From positions 25,839 to 89,838 of IMG/VR virus record IMGVR_UViG_3300032313_000664: a stretch of DNA of 64,000 bases; one strand, given 5' to 3'. The DNA comes from a virus. Of the stretch, positions 16,502 through 24,967 are shown piece after piece. Both the position numbers and the translations under genes were made by a program. Position 1 is the stretch's first letter; every line of letters starts with the position of its first letter. The notes below the pieces were generated by a model. The model was given only the letters and a program-made list of their open reading frames with translations, had not been told where the DNA came from and did no database searches.

Positions 16502-18069
16502 TTGAGGTTCAAGAAGAAGACGGAAATACAATTGATATATCTAACACAGCCGACTGGTTTTCTTTTAAAAAAGAGCAGCCAACAAGTGACCCATTTGCAA
16601 TAAGCGGAGATGACCTAAAAAAAGTAAGAGGCTTAGGAACAGCATTTAAAAGAAAAATTAACCGAGAGTTTTCAAAAGCTTTTACAGGAATTGAAGGCGT
16701 AGGCACACAACAAAATCTTCTTGCACAGGCTATTAGTGGCTATGCAATGTTTGACCTTATTGAGCCACCATACAACCAAGAATATCTATCGAAAATTTAT
16801 GAAGTGTCAACATATAACTATGCAGCAATTAATGCAAAGGTTGCAAACATTGTTGGGCTAGGATACGATTTTGTTGAAACAAAAAAGACAAATGATGCAT
16901 TTGATTCAATAACAGATGAGAAGCAATTAGAAAGAGCCCGCAAAAAGCTTAACAGGTTGCGCCAAGACCTACACGAATGGTTGGATACAACAAATGAAGA
17001 AGATACCTTTACTCAAACATTAATTAAGGTGTACACAGATTTAGAGGCAACAGGAAATGGCTATATTGAAATAGGCAGAACTACAGGCGGAAACATCGGA
17101 TACATTGGGCATATTCCTGCAAAGACAATGCGTGTACGTAGACTAAGAGATGGCTTTGTTCAATTGCTTTACGGCAAGGCAGTCTTCTTTAATAATTTCG
17201 GAGACACAGAAACAGAGAATCCAATTGCTGGACAAGAAGATCGACCAAATGAAATTATACATTTAAAGAAGTACACACCAATGAACAACTACTACGGCAT
17301 ACCAGATATTGTGGCTGCTCAGGTTGCTCTAACTGGCAATGAATTTTCTGGAAGATATAACCTAGATTACTTTGAAAATAAGGCGGTCCCAAGATATATT
17401 ATTACAGTAAAGGGAGCAAAGCTTTCACCAGAGTCAGAAAGAAAGCTGCTTGAATTTTTCCAGGTGGGGTTAAAGGGCAAAAACCATAGATCTCTATATG
17501 TCCCACTTCCATCAGATACCCCTGACTCAAAAGTTGAATTTAAGATGGAGCCAATTGAAGCTGGAAACCAAGAAGGCTCATTTGAGAAATATCGTAAATC
17601 AAATAGAGATGAAATTTTGCTAGCCCACCGTGTTCCAATTAATAAAATAGGAACACCAGAGGGAGTTAATTTGGCTGTTGCTCGTGACGCAGATAAGACA
17701 TTTAAAGAGCAAGTCTGTAGACCCGCCCAGATGATTCTGGAAAAGAAAATTAATAATATATTCGGCGAGAAGACAGACGCATTGCTTTTAAAGTTTAATG
17801 AATTAACATTGACTGACGAAGATACCCAGTCTAAAATTGACGAAAGATATTTAAGAATGCAGGTCATTACCCCTAATGAAGTTAGAATTAGAAAAGGCAT
17901 GATTCCAATTGATGGCGGAGATAAGGTCGTAGACCTTCAAGCCCAAGCAGCAGAAATTAGAGCCCAAGCTGGGAACACCAGACAAAGGTCTCAAGATCGC
18001 CAAGCAAATTCCCCAGATGTTTCTGGAGAAGGAAGAAATGCTAAAGGCGACGGCAGACAAGTTGACTAA
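16498..18069 (+). CDS. Portal protein
   Basis: The 523-residue product matches phage portal proteins: PPYNQEYLSKIYEVSTYNYAAINAKV near 90-115, IGHIPAKTMRVRR, GIPDIVAAQVALTGN, YNLDYFENKAVPRYII and a C-terminal LLAHRVPINKIG, as in the HK97/PBSX portal families. Twelve copies form the ring at the capsid vertex through which DNA passes. The last 60 residues are Gln/Arg-rich and probably disordered. It is followed by protease and capsid genes, the usual head order. Confidence 0.85.
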   Translation: MIEVQEEDGNTIDISNTADWFSFKKEQPTSDPFAISGDDLKKVRGLGTAFKRKINREFSKAFTGIEGVGTQQNLLAQAISGYAMFDLIEPPYNQEYLSKIYEVSTYNYAAINAKVANIVGLGYDFVETKKTNDAFDSITDEKQLERARKKLNRLRQDLHEWLDTTNEEDTFTQTLIKVYTDLEATGNGYIEIGRTTGGNIGYIGHIPAKTMRVRRLRDGFVQLLYGKAVFFNNFGDTETENPIAGQEDRPNEIIHLKKYTPMNNYYGIPDIVAAQVALTGNEFSGRYNLDYFENKAVPRYIITVKGAKLSPESERKLLEFFQVGLKGKNHRSLYVPLPSDTPDSKVEFKMEPIEAGNQEGSFEKYRKSNRDEILLAHRVPINKIGTPEGVNLAVARDADKTFKEQVCRPAQMILEKKINNIFGEKTDALLLKFNELTLTDEDTQSKIDERYLRMQVITPNEVRIRKGMIPIDGGDKVVDLQAQAAEIRAQAGNTRQRSQDRQANSPDVSGEGRNAKGDGRQVD

Positions 18070-18086
18070 CCCCACTCAACTGTTAT

Positions 18087-18115
18087 TTGCCTTTTTATCT
18101 ATAAGTCGCTAAAAT
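18087..18115 (+). promoter_or_regulatory. Promoter for leaderless protease mRNA
   Basis: TTGCCT (18087-18092), 17-base spacer, then TAAAAT (18110-18115). The ATG at 18123 lies 8 bases past the -10 end, at the predicted start of transcription. An almost identical promoter, TTGCCT with 17 bases and CTAAAATTA, precedes the major tail protein. Confidence 0.6.
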
Positions 18116-18122
18116 TAAGCAT

Positions 18123-19463
18123 ATGAATATTGAAAAGTCTTTGTGGTCCAGTCATGGCGACAACATCAGTCTATCGGTTCCCTTTACAAAGGTTAACCGT
18201 GAAAAAAGAACGGTGTCAGGATTCGCTACATTAGATAATGTTGATCAGACAGGCGACGTTGTCACAGCAGAAGCAAGCCTAAAAGCTTTTGAAGGCTTTA
18301 GAGGAAATCTTCGTGAGATGCATAACTCAACAGCAGTTGGCAAGGTTGTTTCATTTAAGCCAGAAACATACTACGATCCAAAATCAAAAGAATTTTATAA
18401 CGGTGTATATGTAGATGCATATATCTCAAAAGGCGCACAGGACACTTGGGAAAAAGTTTTAGACGGAACCCTATCTGGATTCTCAATCGGCGGTAAGATT
18501 AATGAGTCAGACAATGAAGTCAATAAGGCAAATGGCAAGACAGTAAGATTTATTAAGGATTACGATTTGATTGAATTGTCAATTGTAGATTCTCCAGCAA
18601 ATGAACTTTGCAATGTTCTGTCTATTCAAAAGGTAAACGGCCAATTGATATTTAAAGGAATTGCAACTGAAGTAGTAACAGAAAATATTTTTTATTGTGA
18701 AGAAAGCAATTCTGTTTTTATCTCAACAGAAAAAACATATGACTCTCCAGTATCTGGAAAGCCAGCACAACTAATTGGTTGGGTTGAGAGCTCAGATGTT
18801 AACAAGTCAAAAGAGATTGATAAGATTCTTGATGCATATAAGCATTCAAGATTTACGTTGCCTGATACACAAATAGCAAAACAGGCAAACGCAGAAGGAG
18901 GTAATGAAGTGTCAGAAAATACAGAAAACGTAGTTGTTGAAGATGCAGCTGTTGAAGCAGCACCAGAAGCAACCGTAGAAGAGACAACAGAAGTTGCAGC
19001 AGATGCAGCACCTGCAGTCGAAGATGCTCCTGCAGAAGATGCAGTAGCGGAAGACACAGCTGCCGAGACTCTGGAAAAAGTAGCCGACGTATCAGAAGAT
19101 AAGGTTGAAGAACCTGATTTTGCAAAGATGTTAGGCGACCTAAAGGGCTTTTTCTCAGAAACTCTAAATAAGGCATCAGAAGTTAATGCAGCACAAGTAA
19201 CAACAATCCAAGAGACTGTTGAAGCTTTCAGCAAGAGCGTAGACGCTAGAATTTCAGAGTTGGCAGAACAACACACAGTGCTATCAAGTGCTGTAAAAGA
19301 TATCAAGAGCACGATTGATGGTGTACAAAAGCGTGTCGATGCAGTAGAGTCCGAGACTGCAATTAAGAAGTCTTCTGATCTTGGCCGATCAGAGGAAGTA
19401 ACAATCAAGAAATCTAAATGGAACGGTTCTTTCCTCGGTTCCGTGAACGAAATATTTAACTAA
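18123..19463 (+). CDS. Prohead protease with C-terminal scaffold domain
   Basis: The 446-residue protein has an N-terminal protease domain (residues about 15-175) of the HK97 prohead protease (XkdF-like) type: REKRTVSGFATLDNVDQTGDVV, EMHNSTAVGKV with the likely catalytic His, GTLSGFSIGG with the likely Ser, and DYDLIELSIVDSPANELC. It cuts scaffold and capsid N-termini during head maturation. The C-terminal part from about residue 255 is Glu/Ala-rich and then coiled coil (ISELAEQHTVLSSAVKDIKS), as expected for scaffold. A strong internal ribosome site starts this part as a separate protein. The mRNA is probably leaderless. Confidence 0.8.
   Translation: MNIEKSLWSSHGDNISLSVPFTKVNREKRTVSGFATLDNVDQTGDVVTAEASLKAFEGFRGNLREMHNSTAVGKVVSFKPETYYDPKSKEFYNGVYVDAYISKGAQDTWEKVLDGTLSGFSIGGKINESDNEVNKANGKTVRFIKDYDLIELSIVDSPANELCNVLSIQKVNGQLIFKGIATEVVTENIFYCEESNSVFISTEKTYDSPVSGKPAQLIGWVESSDVNKSKEIDKILDAYKHSRFTLPDTQIAKQANAEGGNEVSENTENVVVEDAAVEAAPEATVEETTEVAADAAPAVEDAPAEDAVAEDTAAETLEKVADVSEDKVEEPDFAKMLGDLKGFFSETLNKASEVNAAQVTTIQETVEAFSKSVDARISELAEQHTVLSSAVKDIKSTIDGVQKRVDAVESETAIKKSSDLGRSEEVTIKKSKWNGSFLGSVNEIFN
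18896..18911 (+). promoter_or_regulatory. Internal ribosome site and GTG start within the protease gene
   Basis: AGGAGGT at 18896-18902 is followed, 7 bases after the last G, by an in-frame GTG at 18909-18911. A full-consensus ribosome site at ideal spacing, exactly where the protease domain gives way to the acidic scaffold part, is hard to attribute to chance. Confidence 0.65.
18909..19463 (+). CDS. Probable free scaffold protein from internal start
   Basis: Reading from the in-frame GTG gives a 184-residue protein starting VSENTENVVVEDAA. It is acidic, then forms a coiled coil (EVNAAQVTTIQETVEAFSKSV to VQKRVDAVESE) and ends in a basic tail, WNGSFLGSVNEIF. This is the composition of internal scaffolds. 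Phage lambda makes its scaffold Nu3 the same way, from within the protease gene C. I infer that both the fused and free forms are made. Confidence 0.6.
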   Translation: MSENTENVVVEDAAVEAAPEATVEETTEVAADAAPAVEDAPAEDAVAEDTAAETLEKVADVSEDKVEEPDFAKMLGDLKGFFSETLNKASEVNAAQVTTIQETVEAFSKSVDARISELAEQHTVLSSAVKDIKSTIDGVQKRVDAVESETAIKKSSDLGRSEEVTIKKSKWNGSFLGSVNEIFN

Positions 19464-19478
19464 GGTAGGTATAATAAT

Positions 19479-20528
19479 ATGAGCAATGAACTATTAGAAA
19501 AAGCAGCCGCAGCTGGTGCAACAGTATCAACTGGATTTGGCTCAACAACTGGTGGAACAGGAGTACACAGAGCTTCCGAAAACGGAAACGGTGGACTACT
19601 TAACCCAGAACAATCTGCTCGCTTCCTAGACTATATGTTCGACGCAACCGTAATCGGTAAGGTTGCCCGCACAGTTAGACTTAAGGCAGACACAGCAGAG
19701 ATTGACCGTATGTCAATCGGCGAGAAGCTTATGCGTCTCGCATCAGAAGGAGAAAACACTGGAGAAAACAGTGCAGTAACTTTCTCAAAGATCTCTTTGA
19801 CAACAAAGAAGCTTCGTATGGACTGGGAGCTTTCAACAGAGTCTCTAGAAGACAACATTGAAGGTGCAGACCTAGAAGATCACATTGCCCGCTTGATGGC
19901 AACACAAGCAGGAAATGACATCGAAGATGTTATCCTTAACGGAAACACATCACTTTCTTCAGACGCACTTTACAAGTCATTTGATGGCGTTGTAAAGAAG
20001 GCAAAGACACACGGACGTGTTGTCGATGCAAACGGCGCTGGAGTTTCTCGTGAAGTATTCAACAAGGCACTTAAGGCTATGCCACGTAAGTACAAGCAAC
20101 GTCGTGGAGACCTTCGCTTCCTTGCTGGATCAAACTTGATTCAGGACTTCCTATATGCTAACAGCATTGGAACAAACCAAACAATTCCACAAGATATCGC
20201 TTCAAGCGTTATCCGTGGTGGAGTTGCACCACTAGGTGGACCTGCAGGATATGTGGCACCATTCGCATTCGGTATTCCGATTGTTGAAGTTCCACTTCTT
20301 CCAGAGACACAAGCTGGAGATTACTCAGGACAAACTGGTTCACACGGAGATATCCACTTGACATTCCCAAATAACGTAGTTATTGGTATCAAGCGTGATG
20401 TAACTGTTTACCGTTTCTTCTGGCCACGTAAGGACTCAATCGAGTACACAATGTACACACGTGTTGGCGTCCAAATCGAACAAGCTGACGCTTGGGTAGT
20501 CGTAAAGAACGTTAAGGTTGCTTCTTAA
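19479..20528 (+). CDS. Major capsid protein (HK97 fold)
   Basis: The 349-residue protein contains SARFLDYMFDATVIGKVARTVRLKADTAEIDRM, then KISLTTKKLRMDWELSTESLEDNIEGADLEDHIARLMATQ, the spine helix and following regions of HK97-type capsids. AGNDIEDVILNG, and FNKALKAMPRKYKQRRGDLRFLAGSNL are also typical. It is codon-biased compared with neighbours, with many GTT, CGT and CTT codons, as expected for a highly expressed protein. It follows the protease/scaffold gene by 15 bases with a GGTAGGT site. A strong terminator lies after it. Confidence 0.9.
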   Translation: MSNELLEKAAAAGATVSTGFGSTTGGTGVHRASENGNGGLLNPEQSARFLDYMFDATVIGKVARTVRLKADTAEIDRMSIGEKLMRLASEGENTGENSAVTFSKISLTTKKLRMDWELSTESLEDNIEGADLEDHIARLMATQAGNDIEDVILNGNTSLSSDALYKSFDGVVKKAKTHGRVVDANGAGVSREVFNKALKAMPRKYKQRRGDLRFLAGSNLIQDFLYANSIGTNQTIPQDIASSVIRGGVAPLGGPAGYVAPFAFGIPIVEVPLLPETQAGDYSGQTGSHGDIHLTFPNNVVIGIKRDVTVYRFFWPRKDSIEYTMYTRVGVQIEQADAWVVVKNVKVAS

Positions 20529-20544
20529 TTAGAATTAACCCAAG

Positions 20545-20580
20545 AAAGGCCCCCAATTAATTTTGGGGGCTTTTCATTTT
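20545..20580 (+). terminator. Rho-independent terminator after capsid gene
   Basis: AAAGGCCCCC (20545-20554) pairs with GGGGGCTTTT (20565-20574), extended by AA/TT next to a 6-base loop. A T-rich tail follows through 20580. It ends the strongly expressed capsid transcript. Confidence 0.85.
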
Positions 20581-20599
20581 AATTTAACAATGCTATAAT
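20571..20599 (+). promoter_or_regulatory. Extended -10 promoter after the capsid terminator
   Basis: TTTTCA (20571-20576), 17 bases, then TGcTATAAT ending in a consensus TATAAT (20594-20599). The -35 overlaps the T-tail of the terminator. A GGAGA site precedes the ATG at 20625. It restarts transcription for the connector genes. Confidence 0.65.
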
Positions 20600-20624
20600 T
20601 GAAGAACCTAACAAAGGAGAATAT

Positions 20625-21032
20625 ATGTCATTTGAGACATTAAAAGTTGCAGAACTCAGAAAGATTGCAGAAGACTTTGCAGTCGATACTGATGGAATTA
20701 AAAATAAGGCAGACATTATTGCCACTCTTGCCGAAGAGGGCGTTACCTGGTCTGTATACCAAAAGACAATTAAAGATGTTGAAGAAGCGGCTGAAGAGTT
20801 TGCTGAGACAGAAGAAATTCTTCCTCGATTTGATCCAAAGTCGGATAAGCCAGAAGATACAGTTCTAGTTAGAATGACTAGAGAGAATTACAGATACGAT
20901 ATAGTTGGTTATACGTTTACAAAAGAGCACCCTTTTGTTGCAATGACAGAAGAAGATGCTCAGAAAATTTTTGACAAGGAGGAAGGTTTCCGCATAGCAA
21001 CCCCTAAAGAAGTTCAGGATTACTACGCTTAA
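20625..21032 (+). CDS. Head protein with SAP/LEM-like N-terminus
   Basis: The 135-residue protein starts with the helical motif LKVAELRKIAEDFAVDTDGIKNKADIIATLAEEGVTW, which matches the SAP/HeH fold (two helices joined by GIKNKADI). The C-terminal half (FDPKSDKPEDTVLVRMTRENYRYDIVGYTF...PFVAMTEEDAQKIF) is beta-rich and is often found in small proteins just behind capsid genes. It may decorate the capsid or bind packaged DNA. It has its own promoter. Confidence 0.6.
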   Translation: MSFETLKVAELRKIAEDFAVDTDGIKNKADIIATLAEEGVTWSVYQKTIKDVEEAAEEFAETEEILPRFDPKSDKPEDTVLVRMTRENYRYDIVGYTFTKEHPFVAMTEEDAQKIFDKEEGFRIATPKEVQDYYA

Positions 21033-21042
21033 CCTTTATTAA

Positions 21043-22023
21043 ATGGAGATATTAGTAGGTACAAACTCGCCAGTAAAGCACAAGGTTTATTGGAAAGGCT
21101 CTCCAAAAGATGCTGATGCCCTTCCTGTTGTTCGGGTATATGACATAACAGAGGACCCAGCAATAACTCCTGCTATTAACCCAGGTACACTTATTACAAC
21201 ACTTACTCCAACAAAGTTGGAAACAGACATAGGTGTTTACGAAGTGTACCCTCCACACTCATTAACAAATAGAAATAAACAACTTAATCTTGTATGGCAA
21301 TATTCAGTCGAAGGAACTGCTATTACAAAAGAGCATAAGCTTTTTGTAGTTACTCCGTATGTTGATATTACACAAGCAGGAGACGTTTTGAAATTAGGCT
21401 CTGACCCGTCTGATCCAAACTATAAGTCTTATTTTGAAATTGCTGAAGCTGAAAGATATGCCAGAAAGATAATTGAAAACTACACTGGCCAAGTATTTAG
21501 CTTGTATGACGATGTGCATACTGTGTACGGGGCAGGAGCAGATGTTTTGCCGCTACCATTTAAACTAGCAGACATACACGAATTGTATGAGAATGACATA
21601 CTACTTTTAGATAACATTAATAATATAAATAACTGGAACTATGACACCATCATATCCGAGAGTGGATTTGGAATAAGAGTTAACAAGGCTACCATGCTAG
21701 ACAATACTGTTTATGTAGCAAATGGAATGGTTCCCCCATCAATTAATTACTCTACAGGTGGAGCATTTGGAAAAGACTCAGTATACAGAGTTGCTGGTAG
21801 ATATGGATGGGAACGTGTTCCTGACGAAGTAGAGCTTGCAGCAATTGAACTCATGAAGGATTATTTCTCAAAAGACAAGGTCTGGAGAGACAAGTACATG
21901 AAGAGCATATCAACATTTGACTGGAAGTTTGAATACAATGCAGAGACCTACAGAGGGACTGGCAATGTATATGTCGATCAAATTCTGCTACCTTATATCA
22001 TTAATCAGATGGTAGTAATATAA
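21043..22023 (+). CDS. Head-tail connector (adaptor) protein
   Basis: The 326-residue protein has an N-terminal beta domain, then SYFEIAEAERYARKIIENYTGQVF near 130-155 and GRYGWERVPDEVELAAIELMKDYFSKDKVWRDKYMKS near 255-290. This helical pair is the adaptor core of gp6/gp15-like head completion proteins, which sit under the portal. The genes that follow are the stopper and neck proteins, in the usual order. The N-terminal extension (about 120 residues) is longer than in most relatives. Confidence 0.7.
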   Translation: MEILVGTNSPVKHKVYWKGSPKDADALPVVRVYDITEDPAITPAINPGTLITTLTPTKLETDIGVYEVYPPHSLTNRNKQLNLVWQYSVEGTAITKEHKLFVVTPYVDITQAGDVLKLGSDPSDPNYKSYFEIAEAERYARKIIENYTGQVFSLYDDVHTVYGAGADVLPLPFKLADIHELYENDILLLDNINNINNWNYDTIISESGFGIRVNKATMLDNTVYVANGMVPPSINYSTGGAFGKDSVYRVAGRYGWERVPDEVELAAIELMKDYFSKDKVWRDKYMKSISTFDWKFEYNAETYRGTGNVYVDQILLPYIINQMVVI

Positions 22024-22451
22024 TGTTTAACATCATAGATTCAGTTTTGACTATGAAGATGGATGTCTACAAGCAAGTTGATTACCAAGATCCAGACACT
22101 GGTGCGCTTAAAAGAGAATGGCAATATGACAGAACAATGTCTTGTCATGCTAAAGGAGTTATATCAAACTCTGCATCTACTAGAACAGGTGATAAGCAAG
22201 TTATTTCAAATAGGTACACCAATGATCAAATTTTACAATTAAGAACAACCGACAAGGTTTCATTGCGTGAAAAGATTACAAATATATCTGATTCATCGGG
22301 CAAAACTATCTGGGTGGAAGCAAATTTTCCAACAGACACCGCAACTGTTTTTGAAGTAATGGGGTCAACACCAATGACAGACCCATTTGGAACAGTGGTA
22401 GGATATAACACATCTGTAAAGAGATCGGAGAACCAGACGATTGGATACTAG
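22023..22451 (+). CDS. Head closure (stopper) protein
   Basis: The 142-residue beta-rich protein MFNIIDSVLTMKMDVYKQVDYQDPDTGALKREWQY has the order expected of a gp16/gp7-type stopper: a beta barrel with YDRTMSCHAKGV and KVSLREKI. It starts on the last base of the adaptor gene. It should close the head after DNA packaging and receive the tail. The call rests on position and size more than on motif. Confidence 0.55.
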   Translation: MFNIIDSVLTMKMDVYKQVDYQDPDTGALKREWQYDRTMSCHAKGVISNSASTRTGDKQVISNRYTNDQILQLRTTDKVSLREKITNISDSSGKTIWVEANFPTDTATVFEVMGSTPMTDPFGTVVGYNTSVKRSENQTIGY

Positions 22452-23235
22452 TGCCGTATTAGTTAAAGCAGCCAGTGGGTTACAAAAAAACATGGGCGGA
22501 ACTAAAGGCGCAGTTTTGCAGGATAGCACAGTTGCTCAAATATCAGCAGCTATATATTATCAGGCATCAGTTATCTCAAAGGTTACAACTAATAAACAAT
22601 TTCAATCAAAATTTCAAAGCATACTATTTAATCAAATAAAAAAAGACTTTGGAAATTATGTAGACTCTCAGTCCAGAACAAACCCTAAAACATTACACCA
22701 TGTTTATGAATGGAAAAAGGTTGGAACCCCTTCAGCAAGACTGTTTGATTTAAAAGTAGTAGGAACTGACGGTCTTTCTTTTAAGATCTCTTCTGAATTT
22801 AAACCTTCTAAATCTATGGTCCCAACAAATTTTGGTAAGGCAAGGCATGTGTTTACAAACAAAGCTTCCGTCATGGAGGCGGGAATGCCATTAGTAATAA
22901 GACCTAAGAATGCAGAAAGACTTGTGTTCGAGATGGATGGGGTCGTTATTAGAATGCCTAAAGGTATGCCTGTAACAGTTAAAAAGCCAGGAGGCGGCAA
23001 GGCAACTGGCAGGTACAAGATAGCCTATGCTCAATTCTTTACTGGCAACCTAGTAAACCTATCAATTAAGAATTCAAAATTTCAACAAATATTTAATTCA
23101 TCTATTACCAAAGCAATGAAATTACCAGTAGATGTTAAAAAAGTTAAATACTCTTTTTCACCAAATACATTAAATATGCAGGCTGGCTCAGCACTAGCAG
23201 CAGCTTTTGGAGGTTCAGATGCCAACGGATTATAA
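22441..23235 (+). CDS. Neck/tail-completion-like protein
   Basis: The start is TTG at 22441, which overlaps the preceding gene by 11 bases and has a GGAG-like site upstream. An ATG at 22492 is the alternative. The 264-residue protein is Lys/Phe-rich with IIYYQASVISK-like helices, then a beta domain (LFDLKVVGTDGLSFKISSEF, RLVFEMDGVVIRMPKG). Position between stopper and terminator suggests a gp10-type neck protein. The sequence itself is not decisive. Confidence 0.5.
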   Translation: MDTSAVLVKAASGLQKNMGGTKGAVLQDSTVAQISAAIYYQASVISKVTTNKQFQSKFQSILFNQIKKDFGNYVDSQSRTNPKTLHHVYEWKKVGTPSARLFDLKVVGTDGLSFKISSEFKPSKSMVPTNFGKARHVFTNKASVMEAGMPLVIRPKNAERLVFEMDGVVIRMPKGMPVTVKKPGGGKATGRYKIAYAQFFTGNLVNLSIKNSKFQQIFNSSITKAMKLPVDVKKVKYSFSPNTLNMQAGSALAAAFGGSDANGL

Positions 23236-23731
23236 TTATGATGTAATGCTTGATCTACGCAAGCACATATGGAGCCAATTAAAGTCTAATAGTTTATTTG
23301 AGGCTTCAGATTATTACAGTGATAATTTAGGAGAAGAGCTAATTCCTATTATCCCAGTACAGCAACAACCAGAAATGAATCAATTTTTGAGCGGTAAGAA
23401 GCATATAGTATATGACAAGATAGGAATGTCTTACGAGGATAACTGGGTAATATGCTGTGAGCAAATCCTATTTACAATATACTCAACAGACGTATCTGAG
23501 ATTAATCAAATAAGAAATTTAATGATGGATTTATATAGAAGAATGGATGAGTCAGCAAGGGATGCAAACCTGTATTCGGGCATATCTCAGAAGTTTAAGT
23601 TCTATAGCATATTTGTTGCAGACATATCCCCTACAGCCCCTTCAGAGGAGCTAGCAGGCTTCCTGTCAACCGATGTAGTGCTTGAGGTAAAATACGCAAG
23701 GCACGTGGATTCAAACGGCAGATTCCTCTAG
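23219..23731 (+). CDS. Tail terminator-like protein
   Basis: The 170-residue protein starts with ATG at 23219, five bases after a GGAGG site inside the end of the previous gene. An earlier TTG at 23207 lies within that site and is rejected. MLDLRKHIWSQLKSN, then IVYDKIGMSYEDNWVICCEQILFTIYSTDV and the long helix EINQIRNLMMDLYRRMDESA match the usual alpha/beta plan of tail terminator proteins, which cap the tail tube at the neck. The major tail protein follows. Confidence 0.6.
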   Translation: MPTDYNYDVMLDLRKHIWSQLKSNSLFEASDYYSDNLGEELIPIIPVQQQPEMNQFLSGKKHIVYDKIGMSYEDNWVICCEQILFTIYSTDVSEINQIRNLMMDLYRRMDESARDANLYSGISQKFKFYSIFVADISPTAPSEELAGFLSTDVVLEVKYARHVDSNGRFL

Positions 23732-23732
23732 T

Positions 23733-23761
23733 TTGCCTTTTAGGGCATTATACACTAAAAT
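23733..23761 (+). promoter_or_regulatory. Promoter for the major tail protein
   Basis: TTGCCT (23733-23738), 17 bases, then TAAAAT (23756-23761) in the context CTAAAATTA, as before the protease gene at 18087. The predicted leader is about 80 bases and ends in an AGGAGGT ribosome site before the ATG at 23848. Confidence 0.6.
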
Positions 23762-23847
23762 TAGATTTAGAGGAAAGGCCTAGCCAGCCAAGATTTCAAA
23801 AAAGTTTAACAATATATATATATTTTTAAAACAGGAGGTAAGACACA

Positions 23848-24534
23848 ATGGCATTTAACTCAGCCAAAAATATTCTTGTGGGAGCTTCACCGCTTTACAT
23901 CTCGAATTCAGATTCAACTGTAACAGGTTATGTTGAAAACCAAGAGCCAGGAGTTGCAAAGACTGCAACAGCTGGAAAGAAGGACGGTGTTCCAGCATTT
24001 AACGCTGCAACATCATACCGTACAACTCTTGACGCAGCACAAGCTGTAACAGACAATGCTTACCGTAACGTAGGGTTTACAAACAATGGTCTTCAGATCA
24101 CTTACAACCCAACTTACGATTCAGTAACTGTTGACCAGTTACTTGATACAGCAAAGCTTTTCAAGTCTGCGATGGAAGTTATGATCGCAACAGAAATGGC
24201 AGAAGGAACACTAGAGAACGTTCTAGTGGTTTTCGGACAAGGACAAGGAACTCTTACAAACGCAGGTAAGACACTTGGACTAGAAGCAGGTTCTCTTGGT
24301 ATTGCACCAACAGAGCGCCAGCTAGTAGCAATTGGACAAGCTCCAACTGACACTTCAGCCACAACAGAGCGTATTTACTATGCACGTCGTGTATTGTCTG
24401 TACAACAGTCACAATTCTCACTTGCACGTAATACACCAACATCATTCCCAGTAACATTCCGTTTGCTTCCAGACGCAGGTTACACAGGTTCAGAATACGG
24501 TAAGATTATTGACCGTACTTGGACACCAGCTTAA
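23848..24534 (+). CDS. Major tail (tube) protein
   Basis: The 228-residue protein starts MAFNSAKNILVGASPLYIS, then YRNVGFTNNGLQITYNPTYDSVTVDQLLDTAKLFKSAMEV, LENVLVVFGQG, and a C-terminal SFPVTFRLLPDAGYTGSEYGKIIDR. These segments match the tube proteins of siphoviruses (beta-sandwich with long C-terminal loop). It is preceded by an AGGAGGT site and followed by a terminator, as for the capsid gene. Codons again favour highly expressed forms such as CGT and CTT. It polymerises on the tape measure. Confidence 0.8.
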   Translation: MAFNSAKNILVGASPLYISNSDSTVTGYVENQEPGVAKTATAGKKDGVPAFNAATSYRTTLDAAQAVTDNAYRNVGFTNNGLQITYNPTYDSVTVDQLLDTAKLFKSAMEVMIATEMAEGTLENVLVVFGQGQGTLTNAGKTLGLEAGSLGIAPTERQLVAIGQAPTDTSATTERIYYARRVLSVQQSQFSLARNTPTSFPVTFRLLPDAGYTGSEYGKIIDRTWTPA

Positions 24535-24550
24535 TTAAAATTAAGTAGAT

Positions 24551-24580
24551 AAAGCCCCCATTTATGGGGGCTTTATTGTT
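24551..24580 (+). terminator. Terminator after the major tail protein
   Basis: AAAGCCCCCA (24551-24560) pairs with TGGGGGCTTT (24565-24574), leaving a 4-base loop at 24561-24564, and ATTGTT follows. It is the same design as the capsid terminator. Confidence 0.8.
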
Positions 24581-24607
24581 GTGCTGGTAAATGCTTTATG
24601 TTATAAT
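24579..24607 (+). promoter_or_regulatory. Extended -10 promoter for tail chaperones
   Basis: TGtTATAAT with -10 TATAAT (24602-24607) and a weak -35, TTGTGC (24579-24584), at 17 bases. A TAGGAGG ribosome site lies just before the TTG at 24635. Confidence 0.55.
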
Positions 24608-24634
24608 AATTAAGACGATCCTAGGAGGATTAAA

Positions 24635-24967
24635 TTGGCAAATACAGTATATAGTGTAGAAGAGATTACACTGCAAGACGGCTCAACAGTTAAGCTAAAG
24701 CCACTAAGCATCAAAGAGCTTAGAGATTTTATGAAGGCTCTACAGGGTGCGGCAGACTCAACATCAGAAACCGAAACACTAAATGTTTTGATTGATGCAG
24801 TAGCAGTAGCACTAAAAAAGCAACTACCAGATTTGGTAGCAGATAGAGATGCATTAGAAGATGCACTTGATGTACCCACAATAAATCGCATCCTTGAAGT
24901 ATGCGGTGGGATTAAGATGGATGACCCAAACCTACTAGCGGCAGCGGTTCTGGCTGGTCAGAACTAG
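24635..24967 (+). CDS. Tail assembly chaperone, short form (gpG-like)
   Basis: The start is TTG after a GGAGG site. The 110-residue product has SVEEITLQDGSTVKLKPLSIKELRDFMKAL and a helical C-terminus with INRILEVCGGIKMDDPNLLAAAVLAGQN. This is the plan of the G protein of tail chaperones that load tape measure during tail assembly. It stops at TAG 24965-24967. A canonical slippery heptamer lies near its end (24925-24931), so ribosomes can change to the long form. Confidence 0.75.
   Translation: MANTVYSVEEITLQDGSTVKLKPLSIKELRDFMKALQGAADSTSETETLNVLIDAVAVALKKQLPDLVADRDALEDALDVPTINRILEVCGGIKMDDPNLLAAAVLAGQN

Noticed and set aside
18692-19408. Minus-strand open frames across the scaffold part of the protease gene
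   Set aside because: They result from the GCA/GAA-rich codons of the Ala/Glu region, and no other minus-strand gene is supported.
23207-23218. TTG start for the tail terminator
   Set aside because: It lies within the GGAGG ribosome site of the ATG at 23219.
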